NCBI RefSeq assembly: GCF_001295845.1
Contig: NZ_LJIC01000199.1
Span: 1 to 43,754, forward strand
Direction: 5' to 3'
Length of the DNA: 43,754 nt
Source: Rhodopseudomonas sp. AAP120
Lineage (GTDB): Bacteria; Pseudomonadota; Alphaproteobacteria; Rhizobiales; Xanthobacteraceae
Shown here: in pieces, positions 26,960-35,711 of the stretch
How the letters are laid out: the number at the start of each line of letters is the position of its first letter
Position numbering within the stretch: the first letter of the stretch is position 1
Notes under the pieces: model-generated
What the model saw: only the letters and a program-made list of their open reading frames with translations
The model's database searches: none
What the model was told of the DNA's origin: nothing
Position numbers and translations under genes: made by a program

Positions 26960-27676
26960 TCAGTACTTCGCGACGACCGGGCCGCCCCAGCGATAGTTGA
27001 TGCGGGCGGTGACGATATCGGCGTCCTGCTTGATGCGCTCGACAGCGGTGTTGGTGAAGGTGACGTCCTTCTTGTCGAGGAACAGGTGATCGTATTCCAC
27101 CGCGAACGACCAGTTCGGGGTGAAGCCGTATTCGAAGCCGGCGCCGACCGCCGCACCCCAGCGGGTCTCCGACGCGGTGCCGCTGATGGCGCCGCTCGGC
27201 AGAATGAAGCTGTACTTGTCGCTGACCACCGCGGCGCCGCCCTTGGCGTAGAGCAGGGCGTTGTTCCAGGCGTAGCCGACGCGGCCGGTGAACAGGCCGA
27301 AGGCTTCGATCTTGGACTGGTTGGTGGCCGGGCCGAGAAGGCTGACGTTCGAGCCCTTGAAGTCGGCCCAGTTGCCCTGCGCTTCGACGCCGAACACCCA
27401 GGCGCCGACCTGCCAATTGTAGCCGATCTGGCCGCCGGCGGTGGCGCCCGATGCGTCGTGCGAGCCTTCGCTCAGCAGGCCGGGAGTATAGAAATCCCAG
27501 CTCTTGCGGCTGGTGCCCCAGCCGCCGTTGGCGCCGACGTAGAAGCCGGACCAGTTGTAGAGCGCGACGATGACCGGCGGAGCCTTGGTGTAAGGACGGG
27601 CCGCGAGATCGGCCGCCATCGCAGGCGCCGCACCCAAAGCGATCAATGCAACAGTGCCGAGCAAAAGCTTTTTCAT
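26960..27676 (-). CDS. OMP25/RopB-like outer-membrane beta-barrel porin
   Basis: This 238-residue protein has a signal peptide (MKKLLLGTVALIALGAAPAM, cleavage after AMAA), NWSGFYVGANGGWG near 42-55 and a C-terminal barrel strand ending GGPVVAKY. It is paralogous to the gene at 25769-26536, sharing the last residues and terminator core. The two are separately terminated, so each probably has its own promoter. The start ATG at 27676 is fixed by the signal peptide. Confidence 0.93.
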   Translation of the reverse strand: MKKLLLGTVALIALGAAPAMAADLAARPYTKAPPVIVALYNWSGFYVGANGGWGTSRKSWDFYTPGLLSEGSHDASGATAGGQIGYNWQVGAWVFGVEAQGNWADFKGSNVSLLGPATNQSKIEAFGLFTGRVGYAWNNALLYAKGGAAVVSDKYSFILPSGAISGTASETRWGAAVGAGFEYGFTPNWSFAVEYDHLFLDKKDVTFTNTAVERIKQDADIVTARINYRWGGPVVAKY

Positions 27677-27856
27677 CGTAATGACCCCGGTTATCCCCTT
27701 GGCGGCTGCGTGTCCCCCGCAAATGCCGCCCGGCGCGCGCGCCTTGTCGATTTCGTGATGGAACTATACGCGGTTCCGCGAAAAATGCCGTCTCCGAAAA
27801 GTCACACTTGAGGACGAAGTGAGGCATACGGAACGCGATGATATTTCAGCCGGAAT

Positions 27857-27890
27857 CCGCCGTTCGAGGCATCGAGATACCGAACGGCGG
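27857..27890. other. 10-bp inverted repeat between porin and ssb
   Basis: CCGCCGTTCG (27857-27866) pairs perfectly with CGAACGGCGG (27881-27890), 14-nt loop. No U tract. It sits in the 465 bp divergent region between the porin (minus) and ssb (plus). It may be an operator or an mRNA stem. Confidence 0.35.
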
Positions 27891-27955
27891 CCGCCCGATC
27901 CGCCGTGCTCGTTGCGCCACGTCAAAAGTCCGCTCTGCCGCCGGCGTTTCTGCTC

Positions 27956-27984
27956 TTGGCCGGAACAAAGATGGAACGTATATG
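27956..27984 (+). promoter_or_regulatory. Promoter of ssb with embedded LexA (SOS) box
   Basis: A -35-like TTGGCC (27956-27961) and a -10-like TATATG (27979-27984) are 17 bp apart. The spacer contains GAAC-N7-GAAC at 27963-27977, a perfect alphaproteobacterial LexA box. A LexA dimer there would block RNA polymerase. It lies 158 bp before the ssb start. Confidence 0.8.
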
Positions 27985-28141
27985 TATGATCCCGGTGGAT
28001 AACGGGGGCTGTCGGCCGCTTTGCGGCCCTCCGAGGATGGGCGCCGCGTGGCGGACAGCGTAAGCGCTATCGGGACAGCAGACGCCCGGCGCGGCGGTCC
28101 GCGCGAGGCGCGTGGACGATTCGAACTTGAAGGAGACGGCG

Positions 28142-28687
28142 ATGGCGGGAAGCGTGAACAAGGTGATCCTGGTCGGGAATCTCGGCGCCGATCCTGAGAT
28201 CAAGCGGACCCAGGACGGACGGCCGATCGCCAATCTGCGGATCGCCACGTCGGAGAGCTGGCGCGATCGTGCCACCGGCGAGCGCAAGGAAAAGACCGAG
28301 TGGCACCGCGTCGTGATTTTCAACGAAGGATTGTGCAAGGTCGTCGAGCAGTACCTCAAGAAGGGCGCGAAGGTTTACATCGAAGGCCAGCTGCAGACAC
28401 GCAAATGGACCGATCAGAGCGGCGCCGAGCGCTACAGCACCGAGGTTGTGCTGCAGAACTTCAATTCGGTGCTGACCATGCTGGACGGTCGTTCGGGTGG
28501 CGGCGGTGGCGGCTACGGCTCGGATGATGCCGGTGGCGATTTCGGTTCGGGCGGTCCGTCGGGCGGCTACAGCTCGGGCGGTGGTGGCTACAGCTCGGGC
28601 GGCGGCTCGCGCCGTCCGGCGGCGGCCAGCAGCGGCGGCGGTGGCGGTGGCCGCGCCAACGATATGGACGACGATATTCCGTTCTGA
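28142..28687 (+). CDS. ssb: Single-stranded DNA-binding protein
   Basis: Ssb binds ssDNA in replication, repair and recombination. The OB fold covers about 1-110 ([40 protein letters not shown]). A flexible Gly/Ser-rich linker (about 118-170) follows, and the tip NDMDDDIPF is the conserved acidic tail that recruits partners. The 181 residues match alphaproteobacterial Ssb. ATG at 28142 follows AAGGAG; an upstream in-frame ATG at 28112 lacks a site. A LexA box lies upstream. Confidence 0.97.
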   Translation: MAGSVNKVILVGNLGADPEIKRTQDGRPIANLRIATSESWRDRATGERKEKTEWHRVVIFNEGLCKVVEQYLKKGAKVYIEGQLQTRKWTDQSGAERYSTEVVLQNFNSVLTMLDGRSGGGGGGYGSDDAGGDFGSGGPSGGYSSGGGGYSSGGGSRRPAAASSGGGGGGRANDMDDDIPF

Positions 28688-28710
28688 GTATTCAGCGGGG
28701 TGGGGGATGC

Positions 28711-28747
28711 GCGGCCGCCTGGGCAACCGGGCGGCCGCTGCCGTTTG
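28711..28747. terminator. Hairpin between convergent ssb and membrane-protein genes
   Basis: GCGGCCGCC (28711-28719) pairs with GGCGGCCGC (28730-28738); TGCCGTTT follows. The T tract is short. It lies 24 bp after the ssb stop and 24 bp before the stop of the minus-strand gene. Confidence 0.6.
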
Positions 28748-28761
28748 GAGCTGCGCCGCGC

Positions 28762-29121
28762 TTAGTCGCTCAGCAACGCGTGGCCGAGCAGCAGCTGGCT
28801 GGCGCCGAACAGCGTGCCGAAGATCCGCTGATTGTGCCGCGCGAGCCAGCGCGGCAGCCAGATGTCGAAATTGTCGGCTCGGTCGTCGGTGTAGCGTGCG
28901 GCGACGCTGGTCAGCGGACAGCGCATCCGATTCAGCAGCAACACCAGGACTTCGCCCCAAACAAACAGGCTCATCCAAAGCGCGGCGATGAGCTCGCCGC
29001 GCAGGGTGGCGATCGGGATCAGGACGATCGAACCGGCGAAGAACGCCCAGATCGCAGTGTGCGCAGCGCGCACCGCAGTGAGCGCCCGGGCGCTGTGCGC
29101 CGTGCCGGCCGGCCTGGTCAC
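28762..29121 (-). CDS. Small integral membrane protein, translationally coupled to the CNNM/CorC gene
   Basis: This 119-residue protein has about three hydrophobic segments (AIWAFFAGSIVLIPIATLR, LWMSLFVWGEVLVLLLNRM, FGTLFGASQLLLGHALL). A conserved-looking RCPLTSVAARYTDDRADNFD loop recalls uncharacterised DUF2784-type proteins, but this is only a resemblance. GTG at 29121 overlaps the TGA of the upstream CNNM/CorC gene by 4 nt, so the two are likely translated together. A joint role in metal or envelope homeostasis is inference. Confidence 0.68.
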   Translation of the reverse strand: MTRPAGTAHSARALTAVRAAHTAIWAFFAGSIVLIPIATLRGELIAALWMSLFVWGEVLVLLLNRMRCPLTSVAARYTDDRADNFDIWLPRWLARHNQRIFGTLFGASQLLLGHALLSD

Positions 29122-30413
29122 GCCGCCGCCTCGACGTCGGGGATCCGGGTCGCCAGGATCTTGTCGATCCGCCGGCCGTCGAGATCGAGGATTTCGAGTT
29201 GCCAGCCCTGATACTCGAACTTGTCGCCGATGCCCGGCAGCGCGCCGTAGTGCTGCAGCACCAGGCCGGCGACGGTGTGATAGTCGCGATGCGGCGGGAT
29301 CGACACCGGCAGCAGGTCGCCGAACTCGTCGACCGGCATCCAGCCGGCGATCAGATACGAGCCGTCCTCGCGGCGCACCGCGGCGGGCTCGGGCGGGCCT
29401 TCCTCGGTGCCGAACGCGCCGACGATCGACTCCAGAATATCGGCCGTGGTCACCACGCCCTCGAAAGCGCCGAACTCGTCATAGACCAGCGCCATGTGTA
29501 CCGACGACTGTCGCAGCGTGGCGAGCACGTCGCGGGCGTCGGCCGAGGATGGGATGATCGGGGCGTCGCGCACCAGCGCGCGCAGATCCGGCTTGTCGCC
29601 GCGCAGATAGACCTCGAGCAAATCCTTGGCCTGGATGATGCCGATCGGATCGTCGCGGTCGCCGTCGGTGACCGGCAGACGCGAATGCGGACTTTTCAAA
29701 AAGGCCTCGCGGATCTCCTCCAGCGAGTCGCCGAGGTCGACCAGATCGACCTCCGGCCGCGGCGTCATCACCGCGCCGACCGGCCGGTCGCCGAGCCGCA
29801 TCACGCCGGCGATCATCTCGCGCTCGCCGGGTTCGAGCACGCCGGCGGTTTCGGCCTCCATCACCAGATTGTGGATCTCCTCCTCGGAGATCTTGTCCTG
29901 CATCACGCCGCTCTGGCCGAGCAGGCTGAGGATCGCCTTGCCGGAGAAATCCAGCACGAACACCAGCGGCCGCGAGATCCTGGCGATCAGCGCCATCGCC
30001 GGCGCGACCTTGGCGGCGACCGCTTCGGGATTGCGCAGCGCGACCTGCTTGGGCACCAGTTCGCCGACGATCAGCGTCGCATAGGTGATCACCGCCACCA
30101 CCAGGCCGAAGCCGAGGATGTCGGCGAACGGCACTGACAGCGCGTTGAGATACTCGGTCAGCCGCTGGCCGAGCGTGGCGCCGGAGAACGCGCCCGACAG
30201 CACGCCGACCAGCGTGATGCCGATCTGCACGGTTGAGAGGAACTTGCCGGGGTCTTCGGCCAGCGTCAGCGCCTGTTTGGCGCCGCGAACGTTCTTCTGG
30301 GCGAGCAGGGCCAGCCGGGCCGGACGAGAGGAGACGATCGCCAGCTCAGACATCGCAAGCAATCCGTTGGCGACGATCAGCGTCACCACGATTGCCAATT
30401 CCACCGATAGCAT
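29118..30413 (-). CDS. CNNM/CorC-HlyC family membrane protein
   Basis: This 431-residue protein has an N-terminal DUF21/CNNM membrane domain (about 1-185, four hydrophobic segments, GELVPKQVALRNPEAVA). A CBS pair follows (about 205-330, VGAVMTPRPEVDLVD, GIIQAKDLLEVYL). The CorC/HlyC C-terminal domain ends at DKILATRI. Family members are linked to Mg2+/Co2+ export or, historically, hemolysis. ATG at 30413 is chosen because it starts the hydrophobic domain directly. It lies 84 bp downstream of mazG. Confidence 0.92.
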   Translation of the reverse strand: MLSVELAIVVTLIVANGLLAMSELAIVSSRPARLALLAQKNVRGAKQALTLAEDPGKFLSTVQIGITLVGVLSGAFSGATLGQRLTEYLNALSVPFADILGFGLVVAVITYATLIVGELVPKQVALRNPEAVAAKVAPAMALIARISRPLVFVLDFSGKAILSLLGQSGVMQDKISEEEIHNLVMEAETAGVLEPGEREMIAGVMRLGDRPVGAVMTPRPEVDLVDLGDSLEEIREAFLKSPHSRLPVTDGDRDDPIGIIQAKDLLEVYLRGDKPDLRALVRDAPIIPSSADARDVLATLRQSSVHMALVYDEFGAFEGVVTTADILESIVGAFGTEEGPPEPAAVRREDGSYLIAGWMPVDEFGDLLPVSIPPHRDYHTVAGLVLQHYGALPGIGDKFEYQGWQLEILDLDGRRIDKILATRIPDVEAAA

Positions 30414-30497
30414 GGCGCCTGCGCCGCCCCCTCTGCTGGTTACACCAGCGCTCAAGATAGGGTGTCGCAGGCCCGACCGGAACCGGCCGGTGCAGCT

Positions 30498-31331
30498 TTA
30501 TCTCGCCGTGCCGGCGGATTCGGCGGCTTTGGCCTCGTTCCACAAGGCGTCCATTTCGGCCAGCGTGGCGGCTTCCGGCGATTGGCCGCGGGCGGCGAGG
30601 GCGCGCTCGATGTAGGCGAAGCGGCGTTCGAATTTGGCGTTGGTGCCGCGCAGCGCCATCTCCGGATCGGCGCCGGTGTGGCGGGCGAGGTTGACCAGCG
30701 CGAACATCAGGTCGCCGGTTTCCTCCGCCATCTCGGTCTTGTCGCCACGCTCCAGCGCCGCCTCGATCTCGTCGGCTTCCTCGCGGATCTTGTTCAGCAC
30801 CTCGCGCGGATCGTTCCAGTCGAAGCCGACCTTGGACGCCTTGCGCTGCAGCTCCATGGCGCGCGACAGCGCCGGCTGCCCGGCCTTGACGCCGGCCAGC
30901 ACCGAGTTCGCCGGCTCCTCGACGGCACCTCGGCGGGCGGCGCGCTCGGCCTTCTCCTCCGCCTTGATGCGATCCCACACGCCTTCGACATGCGACGGCG
31001 CGATGTTGCCGTCGGCGTCGGCGAACACGTGGGGATGGCGGCGGATCATCTTGCGGGTCACCGCCTCGACCACGTCGCCGAACGCAAACGCGCCGCGCTC
31101 CTCGGCGATCCGCGAATGAAACACCACCTGCAGCAACAGGTCGCCGAGCTCGTCGCGCAGATCTTCGAGATCGTGGCGGGCGATCGCCTCGGCGACCTCG
31201 AACGCTTCCTCGATGGTGTAGGGCGCGATCGTCGCGAAATCCTGCTCGAGGTCCCACGGGCAGCCGGTGCCCGGTGTGCGCAGCTGCGCCATGATCTCGA
31301 TCAGGCGGGAGATATCGCGGGAAGGGGTCAT
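30498..31331 (-). CDS. mazG: Nucleoside triphosphate pyrophosphohydrolase MazG
   Basis: MazG hydrolyses NTPs and dNTPs to monophosphates. The 277-residue protein carries two MazG domains. The first has EEAFEVAEAI with LRDELGDLLLQ. The second has EEADEIEAAL with EETGDLMFALVN. These E-rich helices bind Mg2+. Length fits E. coli-type MazG (~263). It may act in nucleotide-pool cleaning. No mazEF partner is in the window. Start ATG 31331 lies immediately before the conserved N-terminal helix. Confidence 0.95.
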   Translation of the reverse strand: MTPSRDISRLIEIMAQLRTPGTGCPWDLEQDFATIAPYTIEEAFEVAEAIARHDLEDLRDELGDLLLQVVFHSRIAEERGAFAFGDVVEAVTRKMIRRHPHVFADADGNIAPSHVEGVWDRIKAEEKAERAARRGAVEEPANSVLAGVKAGQPALSRAMELQRKASKVGFDWNDPREVLNKIREEADEIEAALERGDKTEMAEETGDLMFALVNLARHTGADPEMALRGTNAKFERRFAYIERALAARGQSPEAATLAEMDALWNEAKAAESAGTAR

Positions 31332-31441
31332 GGCGGGGTCCGGTGTGAGGCGATGCCTTCCTATGCCGCAAGCGGGCGCGGCGGCCCAGCAAAAATCAGC
31401 GTGATTTGGCGGCGGCGGCGCGTGGTGCTAGAGCGAGCCGC

Positions 31442-32158
31442 ATGACCGAACACCGTTCCGACCAGACCGCGCTGGTGCTGTTCTCCGGTGGGCAGGACTC
31501 CGCGACGTGCCTCGCCTGGGCGCTGACGCGATTCGCCCGCGTCGAGACCATCGGCTTTGCCTACGGCCAGCGTCACGCCGTCGAGCTCGATTGCCGCGAC
31601 AGACTGCTCGACGGTTTTCGCGCCATCAATTCCGAATGGGCCGCCCGGATTGGCGACAGCCACACGCTGGATATCCCGACGCTGAGCGCGATTTCCGACA
31701 CGGCGCTGACGCGTGACGTCGAAATCGCGATGGGCGCGGACGGGCTGCCCAACACCTTCGTGCCGGGCCGCAACCTGATCTTCCTGACGTTCGCGGCGGC
31801 GCTGGCGTATCGCCGGGGCATCGCCGACGTCGTCGGCGGCATGTGCGAGACCGATTACTCCGGCTATCCGGATTGCCGCGACGACACCATCAAGGCGCTG
31901 CAGAATGCCGTCAGCCTCGGCATGGCGCGCGACGTCACGCTGCACACGCCGCTGATGTGGCTGGACAAGGCCGCGACCTGGCAACTGGCGCATGATCTCG
32001 GCGGCACCGCTTTGGTCGATCTGATCCGCGAGCAGTCGCACACCTGCTATCTCGGCGAACGCGGCGCGCGCCACGACTGGGGCTACGGCTGCGGCGAATG
32101 CCCGGCCTGCGCGCTGCGCGCCAAAGGCTGGCGCGAATATCAGGCGCGCGCGGGCTAG
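31442..32158 (+). CDS. queC: 7-cyano-7-deazaguanine synthase QueC
   Basis: QueC converts 7-carboxy-7-deazaguanine to preQ0 with ATP and ammonia, in queuosine biosynthesis. The PP-loop motif SGGQDS is at residues 15-20. A zinc site is formed by Cys202, Cys217, Cys220 and Cys223 near the C-terminus. The 238 residues match the family. ATG at 31442 begins the PP-loop domain; an upstream in-frame codon at 31406 is unlikely. No queD/queE neighbours are present. Confidence 0.97.
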   Translation: MTEHRSDQTALVLFSGGQDSATCLAWALTRFARVETIGFAYGQRHAVELDCRDRLLDGFRAINSEWAARIGDSHTLDIPTLSAISDTALTRDVEIAMGADGLPNTFVPGRNLIFLTFAAALAYRRGIADVVGGMCETDYSGYPDCRDDTIKALQNAVSLGMARDVTLHTPLMWLDKAATWQLAHDLGGTALVDLIREQSHTCYLGERGARHDWGYGCGECPACALRAKGWREYQARAG

Positions 32159-32287
32159 CTCGCGCAGACGTCATCGGAATCACACTTGCGTATGATGGAC
32201 TGCGGGGCCGCGATCATGATGATCGGGGTGCGGCGGCTGGAGCGGTTTCGTCGATTGAATGATCGGTGCTTGCCGCGAGCACTGAGT

Positions 32288-32393
32288 CCTCATCCTGAGG
32301 AGCCCGGCGAAGCCGGGCGTCTCGAAGGATGGGGCCACGCAGTGCCGGCGGCCCATGGTCCGAGACGGCGCTGCGCGCCTCCTCACCATGAGG
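32288..32393. repeat. Palindromic repeat family B, copy 1
   Basis: CCTCATCCTGAGGAGCCCGG to CGCCTCCTCACCATGAGG, about 106 bp, with internal CCCGGCGAAGCCGGG and GAGACGGCGC. A second copy is at 35155-35259. No gene lies in the 32159-32463 gap otherwise. Confidence 0.85.
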
Positions 32394-32463
32394 TTCTACT
32401 TGTGGCTGGCGCTTCGAATTTCCCAGCTTGACTTTGATGGAAAACAACTAGCCAGGAAATGCT

Positions 32464-33762
32464 GTGCGATCTTCTTCGTTTTCGTCGTTATCGCGCTCCG
32501 CCGCGCGCTTGGTCATAGCAGCGCTCGCGCTGCTGGCACTGTCCGCGCCCGTCGCGGCGGCGGATTGCGATCCGCAGGCGACCGCGCCGGCCCACGGCCG
32601 GTTCAAGGCCGTCACCGCTTACTTCGACAACGAGATCGCCACCGGCAAGCTGCCGGGCGCCGTGGTGCTGGTCGAGCAGCGCGGCCATCCGCTGTATCTG
32701 CAATGCTTCGGCTTCCGTACGGCGGCGCGCGTGCATCCGATGACGCCCGACACGCTGTTCGCGCTGCATTCGATGACCAAGCCGATCACCAGCGTCGCGG
32801 CGATGATGCTGATCGATGCCGGCAAACTGTCGCTGCAGGATCCGGTGTCGAAATACATCCCGGCCTTCGCCGACGTGCAGGTCGGCATCGAGAGCGTGGC
32901 GGACGGCAAGCCGGTGCTGCAGCGCGTGGCGCCGAACCGGCCGGTGACGGTCGAAGACCTGATGCGCCACACCTCGGGCATCACCTACGGCTATATCGGC
33001 GGCGAGCTGATCCGGCAGGCCTACACCGACGCGCACATCTTCGATGGCGCATTCGACAATGCGAGCTTCGCCGAGCGCATCGCGCACCTGCCGCTGGCGC
33101 GCCAGCCCGGCACGCTGTGGCGCTACGGCCATTCCACCGACGTGCTCGGAAGGATCATCGAGATCGTCTCGGGGCAGACGCTGTATGCGTTCGAGAAGCA
33201 GCACCTGTTCGATCCGCTCGGCATGACCAGCACCAAATACGTGCTGGACACCGACGACGAGAAGGCGCGGATGGCCGAGCCTCGGCCGGACGATGTCGTG
33301 CTCAACCGCGCCGAGCGCCAGCGCCGGGCGCATCCGGAGTGGCAGTCCGGCGGCGGCGGGCTGGTGTCGACGATCACCGACTACGCGCGCTTCGCCCGCA
33401 TGATCCTGAACGGCGGCGAGCTCGACGGCCGGCGCTATCTCAGCCCGGCGGCGTTCGCGGCGATGACCACCGACCACATCGGGCCGGGCTCGGGCGTCGA
33501 GCGCGATTACTTCTATTTCCCAGGCGACGGCTTCGGCTTCGGCTACGGCTTCGCGGTCCGCGTCGAACCCGGCGAGGCCAAACCGCCACCGCCGGGATCG
33601 CTCGGCGAGCTGAAATGGGACGGCGGCGCCGGCACCTATTTCGGCGTCGATCGCAAGCTGGGGTTGATCTACATCCTGATGGAGCAGACCGAGACGGAGC
33701 GCGGGCGGGTCGGCCCAGCGTTCAAGAAGCTGCTCTATGACGGCCTGGCGGCGAGCGACTGA
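32464..33762 (+). CDS. Secreted serine hydrolase of the beta-lactamase/penicillin-binding fold
   Basis: This 432-residue protein has a signal peptide (about 1-33, LVIAALALLALSAPVAAA). The active-site SxxK is Ser103-Met-Thr-Lys106 (HSMTKPITS). A second catalytic Tyr221 is in RYGHSTDVLG, in place of Y-x-N. A WDGGAGTYFG near the end occupies the third-motif position. Members act as esterases, D-aminopeptidases or beta-lactamases; the substrate is not known. GTG at 32464 follows AGGA. Its 3' end overlaps the next convergent gene by 28 nt. Confidence 0.88.
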   Translation: MRSSSFSSLSRSAARLVIAALALLALSAPVAAADCDPQATAPAHGRFKAVTAYFDNEIATGKLPGAVVLVEQRGHPLYLQCFGFRTAARVHPMTPDTLFALHSMTKPITSVAAMMLIDAGKLSLQDPVSKYIPAFADVQVGIESVADGKPVLQRVAPNRPVTVEDLMRHTSGITYGYIGGELIRQAYTDAHIFDGAFDNASFAERIAHLPLARQPGTLWRYGHSTDVLGRIIEIVSGQTLYAFEKQHLFDPLGMTSTKYVLDTDDEKARMAEPRPDDVVLNRAERQRRAHPEWQSGGGGLVSTITDYARFARMILNGGELDGRRYLSPAAFAAMTTDHIGPGSGVERDYFYFPGDGFGFGYGFAVRVEPGEAKPPPPGSLGELKWDGGAGTYFGVDRKLGLIYILMEQTETERGRVGPAFKKLLYDGLAASD

Positions 33763-34880
33763 AGCAATGCGCGGCGGCCCGCGAAGGTCGTCCACGCCGA
33801 CAGCGCCATGCGGCCCTTGATGCTCATCGGCCGTTCCAACGTCAGCAGCGGCTCCGCCTCGCAGCCGAGCCGCGTCTTGTAGTCGTAGCCGCCGGCGCCG
33901 AGATCGAACCGGCGCACGCCGCTCTCGATCAGCCAGCGGATGATCTCGCTGACCAGCACGATCCCGGGCGAGCAGCGGTCCCATTCGGCGCCGAGATGCG
34001 CCAGCCGCACCGTGGTGCAGCTCTGCTGATGCAGCAGGCTGTAGGCGATCGCCACGACGGTGCCGGCCGATTCCAGCACCGACAGCATCGCGAAGCGCTG
34101 CGCCGCGCCCTGGTCGACGACCGCGCGATAGAAGCTGGAATAGGCCGGCCGGTCGAGCACGTAGCGCTTGCCCCGGCCGGCGACGCGCTCGCGCTGCAGG
34201 CTGTCGAGCCGGTCGAGCAGGGGCAGCGCTTCGGCCGGGTCGGTGATCATGCGAACGGTGAAGCCGCCATGCGCGTCGAAGGCGCGGTGATGCTGGCGCA
34301 GCGCCTTGCGAAACTTGCGCGGCCGGGCCGCGAGGTAATCGTCCCAGCTCGCCGGCAGCGCGGCGACGTTGCGCACGGAGCCGTGCGCCGCGTTGGCGAG
34401 CAGCGCCAGCGGATTGACCCGTCCGTCGTTGACGCCCGGCAGATTGCACAGCCGCACCACGTCGACCGGCGGCAGCGCGGCGAGCGCCGCGTCGAACGCC
34501 TCGGCGGCGGCAGCCGGCGTCGAGGGGGCTGCAGGACCGAGCAGCGGAAAGCCATAATCAGATACGGAGAGATCGGCGAACTCGACCAGCGTGACGCCGT
34601 AGAACCGCCGCAGCACCAGCGGCAGCAGCATCGCGATCTCGCCGCGCACGCCGTCGCGGACGGTGACCAGCAGTGGCTCCGCCTCGGCCGACGGGCCGAG
34701 CACGCGAAGCCAGGGCGCCAGCCAGTTCACCGACTGGAACGGTGTCGCCGCCGCCTGTGGGCCGAGGGTCGCGGCGCGCGACAGGAAACGGCCGATGTTG
34801 TCGGTACAGTCCGCCACATAGCGCTCAGTGGCTTTTGCCACCCATCCGATGGACCGTTCACACGTCTCGATCTGCAACAT
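33735..34880 (-). CDS. FemAB/CelD-type GNAT acetyltransferase (COG5653-like)
   Basis: This 381-residue protein fits the Acetyltransf_6 (PF13480) family. The sequence contains PRKFRKALRQHHRAFDAHG and then a GNAT core (AMLSVLESAGTVVAIAYSLL, CSPGIVLVSEIIRWLIE, RFDLGAGGYDYKTRLG). Family members transfer acyl or amino-acyl groups, including for cellulose or envelope polymers (BcsL/CelD). A specific substrate cannot be given. It overlaps the convergent serine hydrolase by 28 nt. The ATG at 34880 is taken as start; no SD is visible. Confidence 0.85.
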   Translation of the reverse strand: MLQIETCERSIGWVAKATERYVADCTDNIGRFLSRAATLGPQAAATPFQSVNWLAPWLRVLGPSAEAEPLLVTVRDGVRGEIAMLLPLVLRRFYGVTLVEFADLSVSDYGFPLLGPAAPSTPAAAAEAFDAALAALPPVDVVRLCNLPGVNDGRVNPLALLANAAHGSVRNVAALPASWDDYLAARPRKFRKALRQHHRAFDAHGGFTVRMITDPAEALPLLDRLDSLQRERVAGRGKRYVLDRPAYSSFYRAVVDQGAAQRFAMLSVLESAGTVVAIAYSLLHQQSCTTVRLAHLGAEWDRCSPGIVLVSEIIRWLIESGVRRFDLGAGGYDYKTRLGCEAEPLLTLERPMSIKGRMALSAWTTFAGRRALLQSLAARPS

Positions 34881-35154
34881 CGACCTTCAACTCATCGCAG
34901 CCGCGCCATCACAGAAGATGTCCGGGCGAGCTACAATGACCGATCGACGTGGCCAGATCGTTGATCCACGCAGCAATCGAATAGTTTTTAAAACAGCAAC
35001 CTTAACGGCGACGAGGTGAAATCGCTCGATTTGTCGTAAATTCGAACGCGGCGGCGCCGCGCATGCAGAGTAGCCGCCGCCATCTGTCGCTGAGGCGCTA
35101 GAACGCTTCATCGATTGAGCGAAGCGCTAACGTCCTTTCCACATTGCACTGAGC

Positions 35155-35259
35155 CCTCATCCTGAGGAGCCCGGCGAAGCCGGGCGTCTCGAAGGATGGG
35201 CACCGCATCCCATGCGGCCCATGGTTCGAGACGGCGCTTCGCGCCTCCTCACCATGAGG
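35155..35259. repeat. Palindromic repeat family B, copy 2
   Basis: CCTCATCCTGAGGAGCCCGG to CTCCTCACCATGAGG, near-identical to 32288-32393. The rest of 34881-35318 shows no gene. Confidence 0.85.
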
Positions 35260-35318
35260 TTGACTATGTGGCAGCCGTCCCGATCGCCAACCCTGATTTC
35301 GTCAAGAACTGAAACGCT

Positions 35319-35711
35319 CTAGGAGGACGCTTTGAAATCGTCCGGCACCAGTTCGATCGGACGGCCGTGCGGGGTGCGGTCGGCGGCGCCGTCCCAGGCG
35401 TCGCGATACTGCGCCTGCGTGGCCGCGCTGGCGACGCCCTTGGTGGCGACCATGCGCTCCAGCGTGGAGAGCCAATGCTGGTAGTAGGTATCGCCGGTGT
35501 CGGGATCGCCGCGCTGCTGAGCGCGGGTGATCTCTTCGGCAAGCGCCGCCGCCCATTCCGGCCACGTGAACAGCCCGCGCGCGTGCAGCGTGACCGCCAA
35601 GGCGAAGGCATGCGCTTCCCAGGGTTCGCGAAACACCGGGCCGTTGGCATCGCGGGGCAGGCCGGGCACGCTGCCGGCGGCACTCGCGGAAGCTTGCGCG
35701 TGAGCGCTCAT
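35319..35711 (-). CDS. Nitrile hydratase accessory protein (activator)
   Basis: This 130-residue protein resembles nitrile hydratase accessory/activator proteins, which share sequence with the N-terminal part of the beta subunit. GPVFREPWEAHAFALAVTLH parallels the beta subunit's EPVFHAPWERRAFALTLAMA. TYYQHWLSTLERMVATKGV follows. It is likely needed for cobalt insertion or maturation of the alpha subunit. ATG at 35711 overlaps the beta stop by one base (TGATG); a GTG one codon earlier is possible. Confidence 0.88.
   Translation of the reverse strand: MSAHAQASASAAGSVPGLPRDANGPVFREPWEAHAFALAVTLHARGLFTWPEWAAALAEEITRAQQRGDPDTGDTYYQHWLSTLERMVATKGVASAATQAQYRDAWDGAADRTPHGRPIELVPDDFKASS

Noticed and set aside
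32488-34449. A 653-codon minus-strand ORF through the serine hydrolase and acetyltransferase
   Set aside because: It is antisense to the hydrolase and out of frame with the acetyltransferase, both well supported.
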